Assembly: GCF_040054535.1 (NCBI RefSeq)
Contig: NC_090785.1
Coordinates: 20,899,001-20,963,000, forward strand
Source of the DNA: Antennarius striatus
Lineage: Eukaryota > Chordata > Actinopteri > Lophiiformes > Antennariidae
Length of the DNA stretch: 64,000 nucleotides
Reading direction: 5' to 3'
In this document: positions 32,154 to 64,000 of the stretch, one piece after another
How the letters are laid out: the number at the start of each line of letters is the position of its first letter
Position numbering within the stretch: the first letter of the stretch is position 1
Made by a program: the position numbers and the translations under genes
Notes under the pieces: generated by a model
Told to the model about the DNA's origin: nothing
The model's input: only the letters and a program-made list of their open reading frames with translations
Database searches by the model: none

Positions 32154-32279
32154 TATAAATATAAATCTTATTAATACTATTATATTTATAGAACTAAATG
32201 ACAATGACAACACAGATATTATCAGTTATTATATATGTTTATCTGTGTTAATGTTTATATTTATCTTGTGTTTATCTGT

Positions 32280-32590
32280 GTGGATGTCACGGTCGCACAA
32301 TGGGTAGTGTTACCTTACAGAGGGTCATTGGTTCAATCCCCCCCAGGGCCTTTCTATGTATATTAGGGTGCTGTTGGTTCTCTGGCTCCCTCCCCCCGAC
32401 CACAAACATACAACGAGGCTGCGTTCGTCACCATAATCCATAGTTTGTTTGTCTTTGTGTGGCCCCTGTGTCCCCTGTGATGACGGGCCCCACCCTTTGG
32501 CCATAGCCAGCTGGGATAGGGTCCAGCATAACCCTGAACCCATATCCAATAATTACCATTGTCTCATCTCGAAGCAAATGAGTGAGTGTA
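32280..32590 (+). repeat. Teleost dispersed repeat, decayed copy
   Basis: Starts 'gatgtcacggtcgcacaatgggtag' (tRNA-like head of the family), then 'ggttcaatcccc', and ends near 'agccagctgggatagggtccagc'. Non-coding; in abhd18 intron 1. Confidence 0.6.
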
Positions 32591-33073
32591 ATGTAATATA
32601 ATGTAATGTGATATACTGCCTGGCCAACATAGAAGGTCACACTCTAACATTTCATTGGAACACTTTTAGTTTCAGACGGTGGTATTTTTTCCGTATGCTT
32701 CTGCAGTGTGAACAAATTGAATCCATCGCTGCTATTCAGGAATCAGGTGGTCAGCTGACCTCCTGCTTTGGACCAGATGCTGTCAGTGATCTCACAGGAG
32801 TGTTGCCTGGATTTGCAGACAGACCACAGACACTTAAGGTTCCTAGTGGGTATGACCTCACGCCCTCCTCAGCCTGAAAGAAAAGGTTGTCATGTTTATT
32901 TTGAAAAATAAAATCTGGTACTTTAAGGCTATATAAGTCTGTTTCTTCTGGGAGAATAAAACATTTGGGAGCCAGTGGGGGGGGTGTCATGAGCTCGCTG
33001 TACGCCATACGCCTGGTGGACAGCAGCTCACGCTGGAGATGGTTTTTGGTTTCAAGAAAACATCTATCAAGTA

Positions 33074-33312
33074 CAGTATTTTCCACACTATAAGGCTCAC
33101 CTAAAAGCCTATCATTTTCTCAATTTCTTATAAAGCAATGTGCCTTATATATGAAAAAAGTTTTAAAATAAAGCATTCATTGAAGATGAGTTGTCAGATG
33201 CGTTTTGTAATCCAGTGTGCCTTACAATCCAGTGCACTTGATGTATGATTTTTTTTTTAAAAATAGGCCAGTCATTGAGGGTGTGCCTTATAATCCAGTG
33301 TGAAAAATACTG
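33074..33312. mobile_element. Short TIR element (CAGTATTTTCC family), complete copy
   Basis: A 239-bp MITE with ends CAGTATTTTCCACAC and its complement ...AAAAATACTG, flanked by TA. Internal motif 'gtgccttataatccagtg' is repeated in both orientations. Two more, incomplete copies are at 38.5 and 61.6 kb. Confidence 0.85.
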
Positions 33313-33346
33313 TAGTTTGAACACTTCGTTTTCATCATTTTTTTAG

Positions 33347-53389
<20,043 letters not shown>

Positions 53390-53663
53390 GCGTGACTCTC
53401 TGAAGACTCGCCCTCCTTTAGCAGCACCAGGACCTGTGGCTGAACCAGAAGACTCAGAGAGAGCCCCAACCCCTACTCCCACGATGTGCCTCAACGCATT
53501 GAAGCGACTGAATGTTTTACGATTATTATGTAATAAATAATAAGTTCCATTCCTGTCCTCACTGATTGGTTTACACATTGGTGCCCCCCTGCAGACCTCC
53601 AAACACGTGGCTTACTGTGGGTTTTTTAGCATCTGCCACCTTAAATGAGACAAAGACAGAAAA

Positions 53664-54104
53664 ATGAGTGGACTTGAGTCTGAAGACCAGAGGCTGCAGC
53701 GTCTCCACCGCTTGAGTAGAAAAGTAGAACCACTGAGACGTCACTTTTGGAGCCTTAGATCCCGGTCGGCCCTCAAGGGGGGTCCGGGAGGTTCCAACCA
53801 GCCTCAGTGGGAATGCTGGGACGTTTCATCAGACAGCAGTTTAGTCCAGTGCTCAGAGGATGGTGGTTCTGAGTCAGCAGTAGAACCACTGCTGCTGGGG
53901 GGGCGTGTCTTTAAGATCACACATACTAGTGTCAGGGGGGATGTAAACACACAACTTCATACCACTGTGTTATTGAATAAGGTAGATTATATACATGAAC
54001 ATCCTCAGCTGAAGATTTCTGCTCCATCAGCGCCTCTTCCTCGTGTCTCCATCATTCACCCGTCGTCTGTTCTGCTGCCGTACCTCACATGTTCTTCATT
54101 TTAG
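53664..54104 (+). CDS. Unrecognised 146-aa ORF, hypothetical
   Basis: Intronless ORF between abhd18 and rnf103, with an A at -3 and G at +4 of its ATG (aaaaATGAG has A at -3; +4 is A, so context is fair only). The N-terminus is rich in Arg and Leu (QRLQRLHRLSRKVEPLRR), probably helical; the rest is mixed, without transmembrane segments or motifs I know. A splice-acceptor-like 'gttttttag' is 50 bp upstream and 'cttcattttag' overlaps its end, so it could be an exon of a larger gene. It could equally be chance. I do not assign a function. Confidence 0.3.
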   Translation: MSGLESEDQRLQRLHRLSRKVEPLRRHFWSLRSRSALKGGPGGSNQPQWECWDVSSDSSLVQCSEDGGSESAVEPLLLGGRVFKITHTSVRGDVNTQLHTTVLLNKVDYIHEHPQLKISAPSAPLPRVSIIHPSSVLLPYLTCSSF

Positions 54105-54789
54105 GACCTGTCGCTGCTTTGACTGGAAAAACGACCACTCATATTTGTAGAAATAATCCCAGGTTTGAAACGTCAGCTGCTCCAGAAACATGTCTCTGTA
54201 AAGAAGACGATTCTCCTTCGGTCCAGCCTGATACGCCCCGGTGTGTTTCGCGTTCCATCAGCTCCACTGTTGTCTAACATTAAAATAACCAATGAGTCTC
54301 ATATCGTCCTGCTTTGGAACCAGTCCCACACACACTGGTTTGGATCCAGAGAGAAATGAATCCTGGGAAGGGGAACGCGGCAGGTTGTTCTGACTAGAAG
54401 AGTATCTGTTCTAGACCGGCTCTCAGAATTGTCTATTTTTCTGTGATTGTCTATTTCCTCTTTTTTTTTTTTTTTTTTTTTTTGAGGGGGGTGGCTCAGA
54501 AACAGCCCTGTGATGCGTTGGCGACACGTTCAGGGTGTACCCTGCCCTGGCCCGTAGCAGATGGAATATAATCAAAAGTAGATGTTTGTACCAGAGATGC
54601 AAAACTTTCCTGTGTGTGAACGAGCTGCAGTTTGTTTTTACTCTAATAATCCAACCCCTTAGTAAAACAAGTTTCGATTCGATTACTGAATTGGATCGGC
54701 TCCTGATCGGGTCTGTATTTCCGTCCACGTTTCTGATGCTCTTATTTTGTAGCTTGTTTACATGTGTCAGCTGACGCTGGATGTGACGT

Positions 54790-55104
54790 CACTATCTCCA
54801 CCACCTGATCGACTCAGCGTCGGGTTCGTGGTTGTTGCTGCTTTTCCAGATGAAATGACCCCGATCGGAGCGGCAGTGCGGGCCGCTGTTCGTGGGCTGT
54901 CAGCGCGGTTCTACTGACGACCCGGTTCCGGTCCTCCGCACCAAGGCCCGCCTCGCTGATCATTGGCTGAAGGAGGCTTTCCTATCGGATCCCGTTGAGG
55001 ATTGGAGGCCTGACGGCCGTCGGATGGGTTCCCCGAGCTGTCTGGGCGCCTAATCGGGCTCATGTGGACTCGGTAGTTCGGACCCAGACCCGGTCCGAAT
55101 CAAG
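54790..55104 (+). promoter_or_regulatory. rnf103: CpG-rich promoter and 5' UTR of rnf103
   Basis: GC- and CpG-rich DNA leads into the ATG at 55105. An inverted CCAAT box (tcattggctg) lies near 54960. No TATA box was seen. Upstream, 54461-54483 is a poly-T run and 54490-54570 a short piece of the common dispersed repeat. Confidence 0.55.
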
Positions 55105-58100
55105 ATGTGGCTCAAGCTGTGCTTCCTGCTGCTGTATCTGGTGGTGCTGTTCATGCTGGCGCGGGTGTTCGAGGCGGTGGTGTGGTATGAGACCGGGACG
55201 TTCTCCACGCAGCTGGTGGATCCGGTCACGCTGAGCTACAAGAAGCTGAGGACCATCCTGGAGCGGCGGGGCCTGGGCCCCCCGGGCCTGGGCCACAAGG
55301 AGGACGTCAGCGAGTTGGTGGAAAAGTCCGGTAGGTCTGAGACGGGCTGTGGTGGGTTCGGATCCGAACGGTAGGGGGCGCTGCGACCCGACCACAGCTT
55401 CTCCCAGAGCAGTCCTGCGGAGGTTGTGTCCCCCACTGCGCATGTGCACACCGGCGATCAGTCAGTCAGAGAAGTTGGTTAGTTAAAATCCTTCAGTCCA
55501 AACTAACTCCATCACCATGGTAACCAGGACACAGAAGCCTTCATGAGGTCCAGTCAGGGTTGTCCACGCTGGTGGTTCCATGGGGTGCCCCGCACAGATC
55601 CACGGTGGGTTCCCAGAATGGAAGAGAAAAACAAACTACATTTTTTAATGAAATATTTTAGAGCAAAGTCTGACCTGGACCTCACGCATGAGCGTTAATG
55701 CTAGACCTCAGTGGTCGGTGGGTGTCAGACGTGTTCCCCAGAGATGGTTTGGTTCCTTAATAATCCTATAAATGATTATCTCACAAGGTTTATGTGTGAC
55801 GTGGAGGAAATGTCTTCTGTGGAGTCGCATCAGGAGAACCTTCAGAGTTACAGCCACCAGAGAAAATAGTCAGCATGAATGGTCAGATCCCGTCTGCCAG
55901 GCCTTGAATGATCAGATCCCGTCTGCCAGGCCTTGAATGATCAGATCCCGTCTGCCAGGCCTTGAATGATCAGATCCCGTCTGCCAGGCCTTGATAAGAT
56001 CAGATCCCGCTTTAGGCTTCAGGCTGCAACAGGTCTGACGTGTTCTCGAGTCAAGAACCAAACCTGCTGACTGAGCCGAACCTGTTGAACCCATGCAGAT
56101 GAGAGTCCACACTGGACTGAGTGACACAGTTGTTGTTTACTTGTTACTGCTTGTCTGTTTGACTGACTTACTTTATGGCTGACATGTATAAATGTTGGGT
56201 TAAGTTAGTGACGTCACGTCTGACTTGTTTGACTTTAACCCACGACCTTCTCCTGCAGGGGAGCTGACACAGGGGGAGCTGTACTCGGCCATCAGGACGG
56301 AGGAGCAGACGGAGGCGGCCGACGCCACCACCAGCCACTTCAGTGGAGAGCTGCACTTCTACGAGCTGGTGGAGGACACCAAGGACGGCATCTGGCTGGT
56401 TCAGGTGAAGACCCTCTAAAGATGAATGTGGGGGGGGGGGGTGCTGAGCCCATCACCCTTCAACCTTTTTATGTCACCTTGAGACGTCTTGATCAGACCG
56501 TTCTTCACTCATGTGGTTCTAGATGTTCTTCACCAGGTCCTTGTAGATCTCTGTGCTGAGGCATCAACTGTACTTGCTTGAAAAGCTTGAACCCGTTTGG
56601 AGTCTCCTCCAGGAGGTTCTCCGGTTCTGTACGACTGGTGTGGACGTCCAGAACTGAAAAACCTGTTGGTACAACAATGACCTAAAGCTGGTCTGGATCT
56701 CTGAAGGATCTGAGGACGTCTTTGAGCTTCCTCCTGACACGTTTTCCGTCACTGGTCTTCGCTGTCTACAATTTGGGTCCTGGGTCTTAAATACTACCAC
56801 ACTGGGTACACTCTGGATGAATTGCCAGGGCATCTCATAGATGATTGACCATTAATGCTCACACTCTTGTCTACGGACAAGTTAGAGTGACCGGTTGTAG
56901 ATGACATAGACACCAAGAAGTAGAACATAGTTCACACCGTCCCCAACTGCTCGGTGGGGGAGGTGTGTTTAGCGGTGGGAGAGCAGGTCGGTTACGACAG
57001 CATTAAGGCAGGCTTCCGAATGAACAAAGGGGTAGTAATTTTTCTTGTATTAACCCAGAGGTCACAGGTGACAGCGCAAAGGTTAAACAGTCGCCAGTCA
57101 TCAACCTGGAGCCACAGAATAACACGGAGGACATCGATAGCAGCACAAAGGAAGGACAGAGTGATTTGGTTGAAGGGGCCAGAGAGACAGTCGCCAGGGT
57201 GGTAGAGTCTCTCCTGGAGAAGGACAAGGAGGATGATGATAGGCGAGGAATTATTAAAGATGGCTCTTAAAAGGAAAAACACTAACACAAGAATGAGTAA
57301 AGCAAAGAAAATTGCCTAAGAAACACCTGAGACACCTCCTGATACAAGTAGCTCTGACAAGGAAAATTACAACAGTCTGAAAGAGGCCGTAACAGAAAAA
57401 TATGATTCGCATATCAATATGATGTCTGTCTCTCTCTCTCTGTTTCTCTCTCTCCTAAACATTTATTTTGTTAACCCATCATTTCATTGTGATTTCAGGG
57501 GATGATCTTTTTGCTTTTCCAAACCACTGCATTTACATTAGGACATGTCTGTGTGCGCGTGTCTGTGTCTGTAGGTTATCGGTAAGGAGCAGGAAGCCCT
57601 GATCAGTCAGTCCCACTGGAGGAAGATAGTCCAGAGAATGTCTCAGTTTGGGATCCGGACTGGAACCTTCAACTGTTCTCATGACCACAGGTCAGGTGGA
57701 ATCTTCAGGTGGAGCTGCCGGCTCTCACTGACAGTCCTACTGCAGATCAGTTCAGTTAAATGTCTCATAGTGCCTACGTAGGACAGGGGTGGGATTCTGT
57801 TTTCCACTTTATTTATAAAACACTTTTCATACAAAAACCTACAATGCAAAGTGATGACTCCAGGTGAAAGCATCCAGTAAAGAGCACACATGTTGTTTCC
57901 TTGGTGTCTTTTATTTTATGATGAGACAGGTTTTAAAAAAACCTTAAAGATCACATGTTTTATTATTATTTTTAAATCATGTCATTCAGCTGCCAGATGT
58001 CCATTTACACTGTATTTGAAATGTCTTACCCCAAACTGATCCATGGCCCTCAACAACGTTGATTGAATATTGATAAAATCACTTCCGCCCCGAAACCCTC

Positions 58101-58673
58101 TGTGTTAATGGGCGTTTCAGGTTCGAGTGCGTTTTGTTTGCATGCGCCAAGTGAACATGCGCGCATTAGCGTTGGATTGATCGCCATAGTCTGGAACTTC
58201 TCTTTCCGTAACTTCGTTACTACATATTTCGCTTTCATTTTTCTCGTGTTTTTCTCTTTTTAATAACTGTTGATTTCTCTGCTCTAAGCGTGGAGCTGCT
58301 TTTTCAGTCAGCGAACATGATTCCGTGGCTCATTGTGTAAACACTACATGGAACTGATCCTACTGAGACCACCGTTAAACGTTGTGAAGAATTTAAGACA
58401 CACAGTGTTTACAAATGGGACAAAAATCAGTGGTGATCACAACAGATGTTTGACAGGACATAATTAACGCTGTTTCCCGACAATAATCATAAACAATGAG
58501 AGATCACTTGCTAACAACACCGGGAAGCAAAGCTAATGCAGTCTAACGAAGAGATACCGGTAGGAGGTAAAAGTATCTCCGTCCGCTAACCTACGTCACA
58601 GTGAGGAGTAGGAGGACAAATGTATCAACATAGCACTTATAAGATAAATAAGATAAAAACGTTTTGTCTCTCT

Positions 58674-58761
<88 letters not shown>

Positions 58762-61700
58762 ACATTCACCCTTTGCCTCTCACAAGGCTGGGAATGAGTG
58801 ATAAATTCACCTCTTTATTTCTGCATGGATTATTATGGATTATGCAGGGTTTAGGTCAGCTGTAAATAAAGGCTAACTAGTTAGTGGACCAAACTAGTTA
58901 GCCAAATGCTAACTGACTTCAACAGCTTGTGAGGAACTTAAAGTGTGTAGCTCTGAGCCAGGTCATTATCACACACTGCTACCGTAGCCTGAGCGAACTC
59001 TACCTCGGGGATGACCATGACCTTATCCGGGTAGACAATCAAATATGACTCAGGATAGGTCAGTTACCCCCTGCTTGTGACGTCACATAGGGCGCTTTAT
59101 GAATCCGATCGTTTTGATTCTGTCCAGCCATGAATTCCAGAATATTCCAAATATTTATTGATGCAGGAAGCGTTTGTTTTCCAGATTCTGGCAGGGTAGG
59201 GGTAAGGAGGACCACTATGTAAATGTACAGATAGAGACCTGAAAAAATGTGTTTTTCATAATGCAACCCCTTCTGAGTTTTCTTGTGTCCGTGAAATGAC
59301 TTCTGTCTTCCTGCATGGACGCTGTCCCTTCTGTCCAGCAGGTCATGTATGAAACGTGGGTGGACCCGATCCACTCTGGTCATGTCTGTTCCTCAGACAT
59401 CGGCGTCGAAGGGGAAGGTGATGCTGAAGGAGTACAGCGGCCGCCATACGGAGGCCGAGCACATTCTCCGCTGGATGACGTCTCACGTCGCTCATCGCAT
59501 CAAAACGCTGCGTCATTCTGAGCAGCTGCTTGAGGAGTGGCGCTCTGACCAGACCCGCCCACTCAAGATGTTCCTGTTCACCCGTTTGGCCCAGCCACCG
59601 GCGTTCTTCTCCGCCCTGTCCATCAAGTTCACCGGGAGGATTGACTTCATCTACGTGGACGTCCGTCACTGGGACAACCACAGCATCCTGGCCCAGATCG
59701 GCGTGACGCACAGCCCGGCATACATCCTTAAAATGCCCGAGGGCATCTATCGCTATGGAAACAGGTACTCTGTCTGCCTGCCTGGTTGTCTGCTGGTCTG
59801 TCTGTGTGACCGTTATTTTCATCTACATTATCCATCATTAAGTTTGTTCCATTGATGTACAGTCAAACCTGTCTAAGAAGAGCACTCAAGGTGTCACTGC
59901 ACCAGCTGAGTTACTTAAGTTCAGTTAGTTTAAGTAGTTCAGTTAATTTTGTTAGTTCACTTAGCCTAGTTACTTTAGTTAGGTCAGTTTATTTAGTTTA
60001 GTGTAGTTAGTTCCGTTACTTTTGTTTAGTGACTTTACTTTCATCAGTTAGTTACTTTAGGTTCATTTGTTCAGTTAGTTCGTTTAGTTACTTTATTTAC
60101 TTTCGTTAGTTTAGTTACTTTAGTAAGTTTTGTTAATTTTGTTAGTTAGTGAGTCAGCTAGTTCCCCGTCAGTAGGGCGTGTCTCTTCCTGCCTCTCGTA
60201 TCACTAGTTGTTAGGTGTTGGTCTACCTGAAGGCTGACTGCGGTCGTTTTCTCCGTGATGCTGCTGCTGCCTCTCTTCATGTTCAGCTCGTGGTCCCGTT
60301 AGACTGCCTGGAGAACGTGACGCATCAGACTGGGATGAGGTCGTCAGTAGACCAGTCGCTGGAGGGACTGGTTCCGTCTGGCCACTCCTCTCCACTGGTC
60401 TGTTCTCCTCTCTCTGTCTTCCTGACCCTGCTCATCCACTTCCTCTCTAATCTCAGGACTGGGGAGTTTCTGACTCTGGTTGCCATGGATACTTTTCTGC
60501 GTTCGGTCCAGCCGGAGGTGAATGATTTGTTCGTTCTCAGTCTGGTCCTGATCAACCTGATGGCCTGGATGGATCTCTTCATTACCCAGGTAGCACCGTT
60601 TTAAACGTGACTCTTCTATTGAATGACAACATGGGACTAAACATGGGACTAAACTCCATGATGAGCAGTGATAATACTGCCTGATTAGCCAAAGAGCATC
60701 TTACTTTTTTTTACTGATCTGATCCCTGAAGGGAAATAAAGAGCTTGTGTATTCTGTCTGCAGCGACGTGCTGTGAGGTTTACGGCAGTGAGACACTGAC
60801 ATTAAAATCAGTTCTAGGAGTAAAACAGAGTGTCACGTTTGCCAGGGAATTATCAGCCTGACATTAAAAACTGGTTAAAAAATTGTTTAGGACACACAAA
60901 TAGGACGCAGCAAATAGCTGCACCTCACCTCCGACTAGACTACCAATCAATTGAAACAAGATTTAATTAATAAACGAAGATGAACGTCGAAGCTTAAATA
61001 TCTGCTTCGAACTTCAGATCAGGAGATAATCCGCCCTGTTCAAACTGAGTGGTCCACTCGTAATGAATTTAACCAGTTTTGAATGTCAGGTTTTTTAATA
61101 TGGCATATTTTGCCAGACAGAGTAGCAAGTACACCACTTTGTCTGGCTCATAGAACTGAGTTCTGAGCTGAGAATCGGCTCTTCTCTTCTACACTGCTTG
61201 TGCCTGGAGAATTCTGTTAGCTTTCTGTAAATAGGCTTGAGAAACTTCTTTACACCAGCTCTATTCGGAAAGATCTATGAGATGACTTTTGTTAGGATTT
61301 GGTGCCATAGAAATAAAATCAAATTTGACTATGTTTTTAGATAATTTTGTACAACAGTATTTTGTAGTACTTTTATCAGTAAATCTCAGCAGCTAAAGAA
61401 AAAACCCATGTGTGTTGACTTCTTTCTAAGATGGCAAAGTGATCAAGTGATCAGGTTTTCTTGATGAGGCTCAGAATGGCTTATTGACATAACAATAGGG
61501 GATGTTCAGTTGATTAAAGGTGCCCAGTCATGAATGCTCTATCTAGTGGACGGATAGCGCAACTACAGCCGCTAGATTTTTTAATCCATTTTATTTTTTT
61601 ATTATATGCACCTTATCAGGTGCGCCTTATATATGAAATAAATTATAGAATAAGCAATTCATTAGAGGTGCTCATTATAATCCAGTACACCTCATAGTGT

Positions 61701-63609
61701 AGAAAATACTGTGTATATACAATATGTGTGTGTATGTTTAACGGTAAAACAAGTGGAAAAGATAATTTCTCTGGTGTGAGATTAATAATCAAAAGTATGT
61801 TTATTTCTTTCTGTTTTGTTGTTAGCCAGACTTAACCAGACCAGCCACACCTGTTAGCATTAGCTGATTGGACACCCATAGTGTAAAGAAATGCTGATGC
61901 AGTAAACAGGTCCATCATGTCTACAGATGATTATTACTGACATAACATTACATCCTATGGATGTTGTGATTTTAATGCATATATACTGTAAAAGTTTTCC
62001 TTTAGTGTGACTTAGATTATTTTCTTAAAAAATAATTTTCACATTTGACATTGGTAGTGTAATGATAGCCTGACCCAAAGATTGTGAGCTTTGTATAATC
62101 TTTATTTGTCTTTATTTGTAACTGTTCATTGTTATGAACAGGGAGCCACAGTCAAACGATTTGTGGTTCTGATCAGAACCCTTGGAACCTACAACTCTGT
62201 GCTGCTGGTGACATGGCTTCCTGTACTGGTATGAACTCTATTTATGTATAAATATCAGTCTCTCATGTATATTTATAAGTGATATATATGTTTATAATAT
62301 GTAGTGTAGTATACTGTATATAGTATAGTAATAGTAGTTTGGTGTGCATATGAACACACATTCATGTAGTGGAGGAGGACACTGAAGGTCGTTATTTTGA
62401 GAATGATCAAAGTTAAAAGTCCCGTTGAACACGTGGAATGATAACATTTATAGAAACACTTTGAATGAAGACAATTAACTCTCCTTAACCGTGACTCTAC
62501 TGTTTGAACAGAGCTGAGAACTGAACTGGTAGTACTCGATTACTAATCACTGACTGATTGCTCCCCAGGCTCTGCTCCAGCTCCCCTATCTGGACAGTCT
62601 GTACGGCTACAGCCTGAAGCTGCTTCGCTACGCTGACACCACCACCCTGGCCAGCCTGGTTCGAGCTGACTGGACCTTCTACTCGTCCCACCCGGCCCTC
62701 TTATTGTCCACTTACCTGGCCCACGGCCTTCTGGTCGACTACTTTGAGAAGAAACGCCGTTGTGGCATCAGGAGCCAAGAGGACAACACCACCAACCTTG
62801 AGTGGTTGGCCAGTTTGTGGGACTGGTACATATCCTGTCTGCTCCATCCAATCACATCCTTGCAGCAGTTTCCCTTTGACCACTCAGACTGGGAGGAGGA
62901 TGCCAACTTCTTAGTTGAGCGTCTGGCTTTTCCAGATCTCTGGCTTCGCCCCTTAATAAACATGGACTACATTAAAGCCTTGCCAACCTGGACTTTCAGA
63001 GCTCCTGGTCAAGACCTAAGTGAAGGCTCTGGTCCCCTGCTGGAAGATAAGACGGATTCAGACTCAAGCAGCAGACAGAAGACTGATTCCCCTCATGCTG
63101 GTCCCAGCAGACAGTCTTCCACCTGCAAAAGGCCTAAGAGACCGCACTGCAAACACAACAGCAGTTCCCAGGTGTGTGTTTCCACCAACTTGGAGCCTGC
63201 TGCAGAAGCGCCCTCCTACTCTGGTCATGAGAATGGAATGTTTCCCCCAGCTGGGGGGGCCTGCTGCCTCGGCCCTGAAGGTGCTCCTGACCAGCAGCAC
63301 TGTGGTGGTTCAGCGTGTCCCCGTGACGTTCTGCAGTGTTCGGAGTGTGTGGTGTGTTTGGAGAACTTTGTGGCTGAGGAGCTGCTGATGAGTCTGCCCT
63401 GTGGCCACGTCTTTCACCAGCAGTGCATTGTGGTTTGGCTGGCAGCAGGTAGACACTGCTGTCCGGTGTGTCGCTGGCCCAGTTACAAGAAGAAGCAGAA
63501 GAAAGCCCCACAGAGCAGCTCCACTCAGAGCAGTCAGCAGGACGCCAGCACTAACCCACTGGGGTCCCCCCCACTCACTGTGACGATCAGTGAGCTGTCT
63601 GGGCGTTAA
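55105..63609 (+). CDS. rnf103: RING finger protein 103 (KF-1), ER-membrane E3 ubiquitin ligase
   Basis: RNF103 is a multi-pass ER E3 ligase of the ERAD system. Coding exons 55105-55330, 56259-56404, 57575-57690, 59342-59764, 60457-60589, 62142-62228 and 62569-63609 join in phase to give 723 aa (human 685). Residues 1-28 are a signal-anchor (MWLKLCFLLLYLVVLF). A luminal-like region follows with VEDTKDGIWLVQV and PPAFFSALSIKFTGRIDF. Membrane helices lie near 327-346, 355-382 and 419-435. The C-terminal RING-H2 has C637, C640, C655, H657, H660, C663, C675, C678 (C-x2-C-x14-C-x-H-x2-H-x2-C-x11-C-x2-C) with W667 at the E2-contact position. The extra length over human lies in the acidic/Ser-rich linker before the RING, about 500-625. 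The start matches the family exactly. No missing key residue. Confidence 0.96.
55878..55998. repeat. 29-bp minisatellite, four units
   Basis: Four near-identical copies of 'gatcagatcccgtctgccag + gccttgaat'. In rnf103 intron 1. The near identity implies recent expansion. Confidence 0.92.
56935..57425 (+). mobile_element. Tx1-like LINE ORF1, internally deleted
   Basis: 'actgctcggtgggggaggtgtg', giving VGEVCLAVGEQVGYDS, matches the ORF1 start at 30.44 kb; 57341-57425 matches 29.7 kb. The middle, with the zinc knuckle, is missing. The ORF has stops. In rnf103 intron 2, sense orientation. Confidence 0.7.
58677..58759. repeat. (GT)n microsatellite
   Basis: Pure GT run of about 41 units in rnf103 intron 3. 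The flanking 57.9-58.6 and 58.8-59.3 kb shows no element I can name. Confidence 0.95.
59925..60155. repeat. Degenerate GTTAGTT/GTTACTTTA minisatellite
   Basis: Many short units around 'agttagttcagtta' and 'gttactttagtta' in rnf103 intron 4; similar in flavour to that at 25.1 kb in igbp1 but not the same unit. Confidence 0.8.
61595..61715. mobile_element. CAGTATTTTCC MITE, right-end fragment
   Basis: 'caggtgcgccttatatatg', 'ataatccagtacacc' and the end 'agtgtagaaaatactg' match the 33.1 kb copy. The left end is missing. In rnf103 intron 5; the remainder of that intron (60590-62141) shows nothing else clear. Confidence 0.75.
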
Positions 63610-64000
63610 ACCTGTGTGTTAGCATCACAGCTGTTGAGGGACACAAGGCCCTTGAAGTAGGACTCATAGTCAGGTGTTGTTTTCAGAGTAGATGTTCACT
63701 TTCTTTTCCTTACCTGGTGAAGGTACAGTCCGAACCTGCTAACTAATGAAACCATGATCCATTAGGGATAGTCACACTGACTTTAATTAAAAATTGGACA
63801 GCATTCAGAGAGAGAGAACCTCTGTCAGGGCCTTCATTCTCCCCATAGTCGTCACACCTGACAGCAACAATCCTGTCATTGGATGATCTTCATCATGTGA
63901 CTCCTGGACCATGAAAACCTGCCCGCAGAATCTCGATTTCATTGATATCATTAGGAGATTATTATCCATCATTCAAGAAACAGAATATATCACTAATGGT
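63610..64000 (+). other. rnf103: rnf103 3' UTR and window end
   Basis: Non-coding after the stop. An ATTAAA polyadenylation variant is at 63786-63791. No further gene starts before the window ends. Confidence 0.5.

Noticed and set aside
60215..60604. 129-codon ORF running into rnf103 exon 5
   Set aside because: Only 60457-60589 is coding; the part before it is intron that happens to be open, and the acceptor tctcag|gac plus phase fix the exon start.
63064..63511. Minus-strand ORFs opposite the last rnf103 exon
   Set aside because: Shadows of the RING-containing exon in GC-rich coding sequence.

Overview
This is a window of vertebrate nuclear DNA, almost certainly from a teleost fish. Genes are split by GT-AG introns, dinucleotide microsatellites are long, SINE, RTE, L2/Rex1 and Tc1 debris is dense, and all four recognisable proteins are vertebrate orthologues with fish-sized introns. 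The species cannot be named from the sequence. No bacterial, plasmid or CRISPR content was seen.

Layout: 1-10.3 kb is gene-free and made of decayed transposons (RTE and Rex1-like LINE pieces, an L1-like ORF1 and tail, LTR-like pieces, palindromic repeats). Four protein genes follow, all on the + strand: magt1 (coding exons 10472-18658, 10 exons, 328 aa), igbp1 (23414-27546, 3 coding exons, 352 aa), abhd18 (non-coding exon near 28.8-29.0 kb, coding 33440-53389, 13 coding exons, 448 aa) and rnf103 (55105-63609, 7 exons, 723 aa). I rebuilt every exon junction by hand: reading phase is kept across all of them and the spliced proteins align from end to end with the known families as I remember them. 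A small intronless ORF (53664-54104), not recognised, lies between abhd18 and rnf103.

The genes have unrelated jobs: ER N-glycosylation and Mg2+ handling (magt1), PP2A-family phosphatase assembly (igbp1), a serine-hydrolase fold protein (abhd18) and an ER-membrane ubiquitin ligase (rnf103). They look like separate transcription units, since GC-rich start regions precede igbp1, abhd18 and rnf103, rather than one system.

The most interesting signals concern RNA processing and the history of insertions. Two introns look U12-type: an AT-AC intron in abhd18 with an exact TCCTTAACT branch site, and a GTATCCTT intron in magt1. Three abhd18 acceptors sit 7-19 nt after pure (GT)n tracts. A 72-nt magt1 intron holds an 18-G run. 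A 37-bp hairpin near the end of abhd18 is fully paired only as minus-strand RNA, through three G-U wobbles. Several transposons have readable insertion histories (target-site duplications, insertions inside minisatellites, chimeric LINE junctions). I saw no convincing new multi-gene system.
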